From Erysipelothrix sp. UBA3377 (GTDB lineage: Bacteria > Bacillota_I > Bacilli_A > Erysipelotrichales > Erysipelotrichaceae): a stretch of 24,274 nt of DNA. The notes beneath the pieces are model-generated. The model did not search any database. It worked only from the letters and a program-made list of their open reading frames with translations, and was not told where the DNA came from. How positions within the stretch are numbered: the first letter of the stretch is position 1; every line of letters begins with the position of its first letter. This document shows, one piece after another, positions 15,068-23,280 of this stretch. The DNA lies in assembly GCA_002359085.1 (NCBI GenBank), contig DEQB01000059.1:7965-32238 (forward strand). Reading direction: 5' to 3'. A program made the position numbers and the translations under genes.

Positions 15068-15797
15068 TATTTATAATTCCTTTCTGATTATTTAATATCC
15101 CTGCTAATGCATCTTGTAATCTTTTAAGTTCCATTTGCATCTCAATTTTTCTGTTTAGCTGGCGTTCTTTTGAGATTGAATTAGAAAGATTGTTTATTTT
15201 ATTTGTTAACGTGTCAATTTTATCTTTTTCTTCACTGGTGATATCTCGTGATAGTTCATTAAATTGACCAGTAACTTGTTCTGTTGATATTATATCCCTA
15301 ATTTGGTCATATAGTACTTTTAAGTTTTTTTGGGGAAGATTTGAAACTTCCAACTTTTTTAATACGACCTCTAATTCTTCTTTATTGTAAATGGGAGATA
15401 TATACGATTTAACTAATTTTAGATAGCCCGTGGATAGTTTTTCATACCGTCCTGTAAATATAATATAATTATCAACTTCCTCTACAAGAGCTACAAGTGG
15501 ATAAGGGATTAAGTTTGATAAGAGTCCAAAAACCCTCTCAGAATCACTACTATCTTTTGTCTTAATATATAGAAATTGTACCTCTTGATACGTTTCATCT
15601 TCTGATTCAAATGCGGGGATACGCGTGTTTTCTGTTCGAAAGTTAGCGAGTACATAGATGCTTTGAACGTTATTTTGGATAAAATCTCTGTCTTTGGTTT
15701 TCTTTATATGCGGATATATATGCAATTTAGGGAGGTTTCGATTTACAATCGTTGATTTGGGGAATCTCCACAATTTTATAATGTCATTTAAGTTCAT
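15054..15797 (-). CDS. DUF4391 protein of the restriction operon
   Basis: 247 residues. The first about 160 form a compact mixed alpha/beta part (IIKLWRFPKSTIVNRNLPKL, YVLANFRTENTRIPAF, VQFLYIKTKD, PYPLVALVEEVDNYIIFTGRYEK) resembling DUF4391. The rest is a long charged coiled coil (ITSEEKDKIDTLTNKINNLSNSISKERQLNRKIEMQMELKRLQDALAGI). DUF4391 proteins recur next to helicase and type III mod genes; no enzymatic motif is visible and the role is unknown. The coiled coil and position make an adaptor between helicase and Mod/Res a reasonable inference. Five bases after the helicase gene, 14-base overlap with mod. Confidence 0.8.
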   Translation of the reverse strand: MNLNDIIKLWRFPKSTIVNRNLPKLHIYPHIKKTKDRDFIQNNVQSIYVLANFRTENTRIPAFESEDETYQEVQFLYIKTKDSSDSERVFGLLSNLIPYPLVALVEEVDNYIIFTGRYEKLSTGYLKLVKSYISPIYNKEELEVVLKKLEVSNLPQKNLKVLYDQIRDIISTEQVTGQFNELSRDITSEEKDKIDTLTNKINNLSNSISKERQLNRKIEMQMELKRLQDALAGILNNQKGIINSDEK

Positions 15798-15802
15798 GTT
15801 TT

Positions 15803-18800
15803 CTACCTCACAATTAGAAATGATATTAATTCAACATCATCAAGATTATCTAATAAATCCATTTGGATAGATGTTCCTCCTGGAGTAAATAAAGATCCTA
15901 TACCAACTTCTTCTTGCTTTCCACTAATGGCTTCCAAAGCTTTACTAAGAATTTCAGAATACTCAGACATATCACTTCCATTCTCTGTTTCTTTATAAAA
16001 ATCGCTTATAAGCTCATGATTTATTGTATTTTTGCCTTTGGTTACTTTTTTGAAGAAGTCTAAAACTTGCTTTGCATACATATAATTAATTTTAACTGTT
16101 CCATCCATTCTCATATAAATTATGATATAAGGAAGAATACTATTTTTAACACCCATATCTTTCACTCTTTGTTTTAAGGTTAGGATTACGCCTGGTTCAG
16201 CTTCTGGGTCTCCGTTTGTATCGGTTACAGCAAACATTCCTAATGGTGCTTCGTTTAATGCTTTTTCATTTTCTTTGAGTACGTTTTGAAGGTCAGAAAT
16301 AAAGTCATTAAATGTTAGGTCTGTAATGGATATTGCCCCTGCAACATCCTCCAAATCAATCACTTCTGTTTGAAGTTGTTCAAGTTGTCTTCTTCGATAC
16401 TTGAGATCATTCATTTCTTTGTTATCATTTATATTTAATAGATCGTCTTCTCCTGTAGCAGCTGTATTTAGCATGACCATACGACCCTTAACTCTTTGTT
16501 CTAGATTTAAATATGTATCTAGATCAACATTGGGCCAGAAGTTAACAAGCTGTATTTGTTTGTTTTGAGAACCAATACGATCGACTCTACCAAAACGTTG
16601 AATAACTCTTACGGGATTCCAATGAATATCATAGTTCATAACATAATCAGCATCCTGTAAGTTCTGTCCTTCCGAAACCGTATCTGTTGCAATTAAAATA
16701 TCTATTTCTTCAACTACGTTCGGATTGATTAGGTTTCTCCCTTTTGAGATCGGGGAAAAGTTAGTTAATATATCGCTCATATCTCTTATTGAAACATTAG
16801 CCATTGTCGTTTTATTAGCAGTTGATCCTCCGGTAACTAGTGCAGAGTGCAATCCAAAAGTGCTTTTGGTTACATCAGCCAGATTGTCATATAGATAGTT
16901 AGCTGTGTCCGCAAAAGCTGTAAAAATTAATATTTTCTTATTATTGCCATTAATTGGATTATTAAACTTATTTTTTATGATATTCTCTAAATCTAATAGT
17001 TTGGCATCATTTTTAGGTGTTATTTTTTTAGACTCTTTGTGTAAGTTCTTTAGTATTTCTAAATCTTCATTCAGCGCTTGAGACCACTTTAATAAATCCA
17101 TATCTCCAATAAGTATTTTTGTTTTTGTGCCTACTGCTTGTTCATCAAATGCATCTTCTAGTTCTTCATCATCAAAATCAGAAATACTCAACATGGGAAT
17201 TTCACCTTTTTGATGTTTGCTTATTGTTTCTAAAATTGATTCTATACCATCGACCATTCTACCTAGTGTTAATCCAAATGAGTGTACTGAACTCTCTAAT
17301 CGTTTAAACAGATTCGCACGAATTAGATTCCCTAAAGCTTGTTCACGGTCAATTTGTTTAAATGAAGATTGACCACCTTTTACTTCAGTATCGTAGAGTG
17401 CCTCATATTGGCTTCTCTTTGTCGTTAAAACATATTGTAATGGTCTATACATCGCCATGTTTAGAAGACCTATTTCATCATAAACTTCTTTAAGATTTGG
17501 GAAATTACCGTTTATATCAATATCAGACTTAATTGTTTTTGGCTTTAGTCTTTCTGGGAACTCACCGACCGCATTGATATCATAATACTTCTCAATATGC
17601 TTGCGACTTCGCGCAATCGTAAGCATATCTAGAAGTTTAAAGTAATCTTGATTTACTGAGTCTAAAAATCTCTGAGTTGTTCTATGTTGTTCACTTAATT
17701 CCATCCATTGATTAAATGATCGTTGTGCTAGTCTTAACGTTAAATCAATATCTTCTATACCATATTTGGCTAATGCATCTGTTTTTTCTTCAGTGACAAA
17801 TCCAATTTGATTTTTTAAATCACTCATACGATTATTTATTGGCGTGGCCGATAGCATTAATACTTTTGTTTTACGACCAGCTTGTATAACATCTTCCATT
17901 AGTCTTTGATATCTAGATTTTGTTTCTCTATTTACGCTAGTGTCATTGTTTCTGAAGTTGTGTGATTCATCTATTACAACTAAATCAAAATCAGACCATA
18001 AAAATGTATCCAGTTTTATATCCCCACTAAGCCCTTTATATCTACTTAAATCTGTATGGTTCAATACATTGTAATTAAAATAGTCATCCTTTAGAACATT
18101 CCTTACATCAACAGCAGTGTATAAAGTCCAGTTTTCCCTCAATCGCTTAGGTGCCAAAACAAGTACTCTTTTACGTTGAAGTTCAAAATATTTAATGACA
18201 GCTAAAGCTGAATAAGTTTTCCCTAGTCCCACAGAATCCGCAAGTATAGCTCCGTTATATTTTTCTAATTTGCGTATTAAACCTAAAACGCCATCTTTTT
18301 GAAATTGAAATAGCGTATTCCAAATGACTGAATCCTTAAACCCCGAACCTTCGGGTACGATATCTTCCTCATCCAACTCATTTAATCTATCATGAAAAAT
18401 ATGATATAGAGAAACAAAATATATCCATTCGGGAGTGTTTTCTTGATAGATTGTTCTGACTTTTTCTAATACTCTCTCTGTCACATTCTTCGACTTTTCA
18501 GGATCATCCCAAATATGATCAAAGTCAGCTTTAAGACCTGCAAGATGATCTGGAGCACCCACGATTCCAGTCATTGTCGAAACGTTATTTGATTCAGTGA
18601 TTCCTAAACCATCAGATGTAAACTTAAATAAAGATGGTACCACTACATTACCACTAATATCTTTATCATTTTCCAACAGAAGCGCATCTAATGCTGTATG
18701 ATTTTGTGCTAACTGATGCACCTTTACCTTCTCTATAATTAATTTCTCTGTTTCTCTTGCAATGAATGCTGAGTTCATTTTATTTCTTAGTTTAATTTCG

Positions 18801-19060
18801 TATTTATTACCAGAAATGTCATCCTTGCTTTGAGCAATTTCATATCGCTTAAGAAATCCTGTTTCTTCATGCTCAAAAAAAGATTGAGTTAGTATAACCC
18901 TCAATTCTTTAGATTTCTGAATTTCTTTTTGAAGTGCATGAAAAGCAAATATTGAAAATGCCGCAGTTTGTATAGCAATTTTAGAATCTTTCGTAATTTT
19001 ATTCTGTAGAAGTTTCTGTAAAGTATTGTCTCCTTTATTATCAATGAGTTTGAGTTCCAC
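15803..19060 (-). CDS. SNF2-type helicase with N-terminal PLD-like domain
   Basis: 1085 residues. Residues about 1-170 resemble a phospholipase-D-like module (IQTAAFSIFAFHALQKEIQKSKELRVILTQS ... FTSDGLGITESN), but no full HKD motif is seen, so it is probably non-catalytic. Helicase motifs: Walker A DSVGLGKT (275-282), DESH (364-367), SATPINNR (404-411), KILIFTAFADTANYL, IATDTVSEGQNLQ and motif VI QRFGRVDRIG (821-830). This is the SNF2/RapA-like class that moves on double-stranded DNA. GTG start with AGAAGGAGG nine bases upstream. First gene of the operon with DUF4391, mod and res; likely a DNA-translocating partner. DISARM and BREX also contain SNF2-like helicases, but their hallmark genes are absent. 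Confidence 0.9.
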   Translation of the reverse strand: MELKLIDNKGDNTLQKLLQNKITKDSKIAIQTAAFSIFAFHALQKEIQKSKELRVILTQSFFEHEETGFLKRYEIAQSKDDISGNKYEIKLRNKMNSAFIARETEKLIIEKVKVHQLAQNHTALDALLLENDKDISGNVVVPSLFKFTSDGLGITESNNVSTMTGIVGAPDHLAGLKADFDHIWDDPEKSKNVTERVLEKVRTIYQENTPEWIYFVSLYHIFHDRLNELDEEDIVPEGSGFKDSVIWNTLFQFQKDGVLGLIRKLEKYNGAILADSVGLGKTYSALAVIKYFELQRKRVLVLAPKRLRENWTLYTAVDVRNVLKDDYFNYNVLNHTDLSRYKGLSGDIKLDTFLWSDFDLVVIDESHNFRNNDTSVNRETKSRYQRLMEDVIQAGRKTKVLMLSATPINNRMSDLKNQIGFVTEEKTDALAKYGIEDIDLTLRLAQRSFNQWMELSEQHRTTQRFLDSVNQDYFKLLDMLTIARSRKHIEKYYDINAVGEFPERLKPKTIKSDIDINGNFPNLKEVYDEIGLLNMAMYRPLQYVLTTKRSQYEALYDTEVKGGQSSFKQIDREQALGNLIRANLFKRLESSVHSFGLTLGRMVDGIESILETISKHQKGEIPMLSISDFDDEELEDAFDEQAVGTKTKILIGDMDLLKWSQALNEDLEILKNLHKESKKITPKNDAKLLDLENIIKNKFNNPINGNNKKILIFTAFADTANYLYDNLADVTKSTFGLHSALVTGGSTANKTTMANVSIRDMSDILTNFSPISKGRNLINPNVVEEIDILIATDTVSEGQNLQDADYVMNYDIHWNPVRVIQRFGRVDRIGSQNKQIQLVNFWPNVDLDTYLNLEQRVKGRMVMLNTAATGEDDLLNINDNKEMNDLKYRRRQLEQLQTEVIDLEDVAGAISITDLTFNDFISDLQNVLKENEKALNEAPLGMFAVTDTNGDPEAEPGVILTLKQRVKDMGVKNSILPYIIIYMRMDGTVKINYMYAKQVLDFFKKVTKGKNTINHELISDFYKETENGSDMSEYSEILSKALEAISGKQEEVGIGSLFTPGGTSIQMDLLDNLDDVELISFLIVR

Positions 19061-19108
19061 GAGACATCCCTCCTTCTAAATCTAAAATTTCATTCTACAT
19101 ATGGCTCA

Positions 19109-19137
19109 ATTATAACATTTGTTTAAGGAATATTCGA
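19109..19137 (-). promoter_or_regulatory. Putative promoter of the helicase-DUF4391-mod-res operon
   Basis: Minus strand TGTTATAAT (extended -10, TATAAT at 19109-19114) about 49 bp before the GTG start. The -35 at 17 bp (TCGAAT) is poor, which the extended -10 may offset. The 190-bp gap (19061-19250) holds no gene and no clear terminator for the upstream DUF4209-like gene. Confidence 0.5.
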
Positions 19138-19250
19138 CATTGTTCGGATAGATTCGGTTAATTTTGTTATAATAAAACAAGAGAAATTGTTTGCTAAAGC
19201 TGAATGAACAAATAGATTATGGTATTTATTCATGTGAAAATGTTGTGTCC

Positions 19251-21506
19251 TTATTGCCTTTTGCTTTGGTTTTCTTTAATTATGTTTAATCTGTACTCAA
19301 TCATTGAAATTGACATAAGAGTTGCTTTTAATGCTAAAACCAAACTACTTCCTGTGGTGTAATCTCGTCCATGTATTAATTCATTTCTTATATTCATCGA
19401 ATATCCACTAAACATACAGTTATAAACAAATAGTATATCAGGTATAATGTTGAAATCATTTGTTTCATCATAAACTGTTTGTATGATTTCCTTCAATATA
19501 GAACTTGGATCTTTATACATCATAAAATTTTCCTCTTGTATTTTGAAAGGGACAAATCCTGTTAGAGTTGCTAATTCTCTAATTTTCGCTTCAAGTAGTG
19601 GGAATAATTGCGTAACATGTGCTAGTTTGGGGGTTCCGTCATACTCAATTAGAACATCATTAAAAATACTAGAAATATGATTGTATAGATCAATATCTTT
19701 CACCATCAAAGCCATTGCTGTTGTTATATTATTTTTATATCTATCTAGCACACCAAAAACATAATAGTCCGAATCTAAAATATTTAAAAACTTATATCCT
19801 TTTTCATCGACGATTTTGTCAACTTGTTTTTTAAGAAGTCCATAGATTTCATGATTTCCATAATTTTCTATGATAACTTCCTTGGGATATATCTCGGAAA
19901 TTTCGAGATGAGTCACAGAATACATTAAGGGGGCTTCTGAAATGAAAGTCATAAGATTACATAAATCCTCTTCATTCGTAATCATTGTAGATCTTGCAAT
20001 TTCTAAAGGTCTCTCTAATGCAAGATCATTATAACGATTAACTTCATTATTTTGGATTACACTCTCATGCATGAACATACTCATATTTTGGGTTTGTCTT
20101 GTATAGTACTTCTTTCGCCATATCTCTTGTATGTCAATCATTGCTTGCCTAACCAATTTCTTATTAATATCAATTCCTTTATTATTTATCTCAAACAAAA
20201 AAAGCATATATCTATAAAAGACCGCAGAAACCAATATACTACTATCAGTTTCTATTAATTGAAGAAATTTTTCATGAAGTTTTTGAAAATAAACATTATC
20301 AATGTATCTAGGGATTTCACTTTCACATAAATAATTATTTAAGTCTCCTAGTGAATTAGTATTTTCAATTGTTTTATAAAGTGATATTGAATTTTCCTTC
20401 ACTATATTTTTTTGCTTTTTACTAATAGGAATATGAGCATCTTGTAGTTGTGAAATCAATCCTGGATTGGAAATCGTTTGCATTTCTTTGAGCATATCAA
20501 GATAAATTGCATCTTGTAATAGGTCTTTCATCTCCTTATCTTCAAATAAATATGAAACTATCTTAAATGAAGAGGATGACAAAGCTTTACTCGCTTTATT
20601 AATTTTCAAATAGTCAGTTAGTAACGAACAATGAGCAATTTTAGTTCTTTGAGAAGGAGTTATTTCGTATAGAACGTACCGAATTGTTTCAAGAACAAAT
20701 GTTGCTTTTGGCTCATTAAAGAAGTTAATCAAATGATTAATTCTTTCCAAAGTCCACATTCTCTGGTCAGGCACACTTTTACTGCCCATTATATAAGTAG
20801 GTATTATTTTTCTATTATTAAATTTTACTTTGAGCATATCCAAAAGATATGATTCTTCCCAAGTATTAGTAACTTCATGACTTATAGACTGAAAACTAAA
20901 CGCAGCAGCATTGTATAATTTTTTTCCGTTCCTTTCAAAAAAATCTTCAGAATATCCATAGCTGATTTCGTTCAGATTATCTGATAAACATTCAGCTAAA
21001 GAAGCCCAACCATCAATTTTTATATAGCTTGAATTGGAAAGCAGTGATTCTTTACTCTCCAAAAGAGCAGTAATATCTACTAGTTTCCAATAATTTTTCT
21101 CAGTAAGTATTTGGTAATTTAAGATATACTTATCTTCGTTGTTCAAGTTTATTAACTTTGTCATCCAAACTAGGAATAAAAAAACAGTACCAAAAATAGT
21201 TTTTATTTTATCTTTACAATTGTCATATTCAATTAATCCGACATAATATTTCGATACCAAAAAAATGTCTAATAGTAAATCGGATTGAATCATTGGTTCT
21301 TCAATATCAATTTCTAAAATTTTGATAAAGTAAGAATATACATCTGAAAGGTTGCTATTTATATTCTCACACTCAACCCATGTCTTAACATCTGCCAATT
21401 CAAAATTAGCTTCCACATAATCAATAAACCATTGCCATTCTCGTTCTTGTGATAAAACAGAATCTATAACTTTAACTTTTATTTCATGATCAATATAATT
21501 CTGCAT
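19251..21506 (-). CDS. Large DUF4209-like protein with RNxxxHG motif, candidate HEPN RNase
   Basis: 751 residues, almost wholly helical, soluble, with no signal peptide. The C-terminal about 100 residues contain LFPLLEAKIRELATLTG and, at 707-713, RNELIHG, an exact fit to the RNxxxHG hallmark of DUF4209. The same six residues fit the HEPN RNase signature RX4H with the usual Asn after Arg. The N-terminal 600 residues match nothing I recognise. HEPN proteins are commonly RNA-cutting effectors in abortive-infection and toxin systems, so a defence role is inferred. AAAGGAG lies nine bases before the ATG. It is in the same direction as the restriction operon but 190 bp away with a separate promoter, and next to the right attachment site. 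Confidence 0.7.
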   Translation of the reverse strand: MQNYIDHEIKVKVIDSVLSQEREWQWFIDYVEANFELADVKTWVECENINSNLSDVYSYFIKILEIDIEEPMIQSDLLLDIFLVSKYYVGLIEYDNCKDKIKTIFGTVFLFLVWMTKLINLNNEDKYILNYQILTEKNYWKLVDITALLESKESLLSNSSYIKIDGWASLAECLSDNLNEISYGYSEDFFERNGKKLYNAAAFSFQSISHEVTNTWEESYLLDMLKVKFNNRKIIPTYIMGSKSVPDQRMWTLERINHLINFFNEPKATFVLETIRYVLYEITPSQRTKIAHCSLLTDYLKINKASKALSSSSFKIVSYLFEDKEMKDLLQDAIYLDMLKEMQTISNPGLISQLQDAHIPISKKQKNIVKENSISLYKTIENTNSLGDLNNYLCESEIPRYIDNVYFQKLHEKFLQLIETDSSILVSAVFYRYMLFLFEINNKGIDINKKLVRQAMIDIQEIWRKKYYTRQTQNMSMFMHESVIQNNEVNRYNDLALERPLEIARSTMITNEEDLCNLMTFISEAPLMYSVTHLEISEIYPKEVIIENYGNHEIYGLLKKQVDKIVDEKGYKFLNILDSDYYVFGVLDRYKNNITTAMALMVKDIDLYNHISSIFNDVLIEYDGTPKLAHVTQLFPLLEAKIRELATLTGFVPFKIQEENFMMYKDPSSILKEIIQTVYDETNDFNIIPDILFVYNCMFSGYSMNIRNELIHGRDYTTGSSLVLALKATLMSISMIEYRLNIIKENQSKRQ

Positions 21507-21604
21507 GAACCCCTTCTCCTTTGTTTACAATTCTATTGTAGTAGCAAATTAGAACACAACATGTTTCTTTAAGTATATCAAATAGATAAAGCGTTTTGTA
21601 TTGC

Positions 21605-21627
21605 AAAAAGAAGCTATCTCTAGCTCC
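21605..21627 (-). terminator. Island-borne lysS terminator
   Basis: Minus strand GGAGCTA-GAGA-TAGCTTC then TTTTT: a 7-bp stem (one G-T pair) with a GNRA loop, 113 bases after the present lysS stop. It is nearly the same hairpin as 4208-4233, the presumed original lysS terminator. Confidence 0.7.
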
Positions 21628-21660
21628 TTAGTTTTGTGGTTAAAAATATTCTCAAAATTC

Positions 21661-21678
21661 GGGTGTATATTGGGTGTA
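21661..21678 (+). repeat. Arm-type repeat, right copy
   Basis: GGGTGTATATTGGGTGTA, identical to 4411-4428, 81 bp inside the right core. The 233-bp gap 21507-21739 holds this repeat, the terminator at 21605-21627 and the promoter region of the DUF4209-like gene; no clear -35/-10 pair stands out (TATACT and TACAAT boxes occur without good -35 partners). Confidence 0.65.
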
Positions 21679-21739
21679 AAAACTGTCATTATGGTAATTA
21701 AAATGTCGTTAAAACCCTGTAAACAAGCCACTTTTTGCA

Positions 21740-23245
21740 CTACTCTCCAGACTTCTTTCTCATATGTGGGAATAACAATACGTCACGAATAGATCTGCTA
21801 TCTGTTAATAACATGGCAAGTCTATCAAGACCAATACCGATTCCACCTGTTGGTGGCATTCCGTATTCAAGGGCTTCAACGTAGTCTTCGTCCATTTCAT
21901 TGGCTTCATCATTACCCAGTTTCGCTTCTTCAAGTTGTGACTCAAAGCGTTGTCTTTGATCAATTGGATCATTAAGCTCACTGAATGAGTTACCGTATTC
22001 AGTACCATTGATAAAGATTTCAAATCGCTCAGTAAAACGAGGATCTTTTGAATTCTTTTTCGCTAGTGGAGAGATTTCAATTGGATGTCCATAAACGATT
22101 GTCGGTTGGACAATTTTTTCTTCCGCGAATTCTTCAAAGAATAAGTTAACGATATGACCATAACTTTGTTGGTGTTTCTCAACTTCAACACCTTTTTCTT
22201 TTGCGAGTTTTAACATCTCATCAAGATCATCCATCTGCCAGAAATCAATGCCTGTAGCGTCTTTAATCGCATCTACCATATGGATACGAGGATAAGGTGC
22301 TTTCAAAGAAATTTCAGTACCTTGATACGTAATTTCAGTAGATCCGGTGACAGTTGTGGATAGGAATTCAAATAAGCGTTCAACCAAATCCATCATGTCA
22401 TACATATCCGCATAAGCAACATAAGCTTCAACAGTTGTGAACTCTGGATTATGTTTTGGGCTCATGCCTTCATTTCTAAAGAGACGACCAATTTCATAAA
22501 CACCTTCAAAACCACCTACGATGAGACGTTTTAAGGGTAGTTCAGTCGCAATTCTCAAGTAAAAGTCCATATCTAAGGTATTGTGGTGTGTCACAAAAGG
22601 TTTTGCGGCAGCACCCCCTAGAATTGGTGTTAAGACAGGTGTCTCAACTTCAATCATGCCTTCATCATCTAAAAATTCACGCAATTTTCTAACCATTAAA
22701 GCACGCTTACGCGCTGTATCTTTTGAATTTTGAGACATGATTAAATCAAGATAACGACGACGGTATCTTTCTTCTGTATCGGTCAAACCATGATATTTAT
22801 CAGGTAAAGGTCTCAAAGCTTTAGTTTGGTGAACCAGTTTACTTGCGTAAACAGAGAGTTCCCCTTTATTGGTTTTAAAGACTTTTCCTTCAACCCCAAC
22901 AATGTCTCCCAAATCAAGATGCTCAAAGTAATCGAATACTTCCTCACCCAAATCGTTTTTACGAATATAGATTTGGATTTGTCCTTCCATATCTTGAATA
23001 TGCATAAAACCAGCTTTACCCATGACACGCTTGGTCATGACACGCCCCGCCACTTTAACAGGGATGTCTAAAGCTTCCAATTCTTCTTTTGTATTGTGTT
23101 CATAGTTTTCTGTGATTTCAATGGAATGTTTGTTGGGTTTAAAAGGTTCCGCAAAGGGTTGTACACCTTTTTCCTTCAACGCTTCCATTTTCTCACGACG
23201 TACTATTTCTTGTTCCGTTAGTTCATGACTCATGTTTTCACTCAT
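21740..23245 (-). CDS. lysS: Lysyl-tRNA synthetase, class II, with island-supplied C-terminus
   Basis: 501 residues, full length. The N-terminal OB-fold anticodon-binding domain (about 55-150: VKVAGRVMTKRVMGKAGFMHIQD) precedes the class II catalytic domain with motif 2 (FRNEGMSPKHNPEFTTVEAY) and motif 3 (GIGIGLDRLAMLL). It charges tRNA-Lys in the cytoplasm using ATP. After FPHM the last six residues, RKKSGE, lie beyond the recombination core and come from the island; the native tail KPKKD is stranded at 4264-4281. The start used has a weak RBS; an in-frame ATG at 23233 (MSHELTEQ...) is an alternative. It lies 35 bases after hslO in the same direction. Confidence 0.97.
   Translation of the reverse strand: MSENMSHELTEQEIVRREKMEALKEKGVQPFAEPFKPNKHSIEITENYEHNTKEELEALDIPVKVAGRVMTKRVMGKAGFMHIQDMEGQIQIYIRKNDLGEEVFDYFEHLDLGDIVGVEGKVFKTNKGELSVYASKLVHQTKALRPLPDKYHGLTDTEERYRRRYLDLIMSQNSKDTARKRALMVRKLREFLDDEGMIEVETPVLTPILGGAAAKPFVTHHNTLDMDFYLRIATELPLKRLIVGGFEGVYEIGRLFRNEGMSPKHNPEFTTVEAYVAYADMYDMMDLVERLFEFLSTTVTGSTEITYQGTEISLKAPYPRIHMVDAIKDATGIDFWQMDDLDEMLKLAKEKGVEVEKHQQSYGHIVNLFFEEFAEEKIVQPTIVYGHPIEISPLAKKNSKDPRFTERFEIFINGTEYGNSFSELNDPIDQRQRFESQLEEAKLGNDEANEMDEDYVEALEYGMPPTGGIGIGLDRLAMLLTDSRSIRDVLLFPHMRKKSGE
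21760..21771. other. Right attachment core inside lysS
   Basis: TCATATGTGGGA, encoding the FPHM region of LysS on the minus strand; identical to 4281-4292. Insertion here keeps the reading frame open. Confidence 0.75.
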
Positions 23246-23280
23246 TTCTAAATTTATACGTACTTATCTTAACAAATTAA

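Larger units (their letters stand above)
4281..21771. mobile_element. Integrative genomic island inserted in the 3' end of lysS, carrying an extended type III restriction locus
   Basis: About 17.5 kb between 12-bp direct repeats. It contains int, xis, a broken RepA-like ATPase gene, a DUF6076-like gene, an AlbA_2 regulator, helicase-DUF4391-mod-res, and a large DUF4209-like gene. Short arm repeats lie inside each end. No relaxase, VirB4-like or FtsK/coupling protein is encoded, so transfer would need help from another element or phage. The flanking genes are ordinary housekeeping genes. Exact recombination points within the core cannot be fixed from one sequence. Confidence 0.85.

Noticed and set aside
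10173..19060. DISARM or BREX assignment because of the SNF2 helicase and methylase
   Set aside because: No drmA/drmB, PglZ, BrxL, BrxC or Lon-like gene is present, and the methylase and nuclease are clearly type III Mod and Res.
21549..21792. Short ORFs on both strands across the right attachment region
   Set aside because: They overlap the terminator, arm repeat and lysS end, and have no RBS or family-like sequence.
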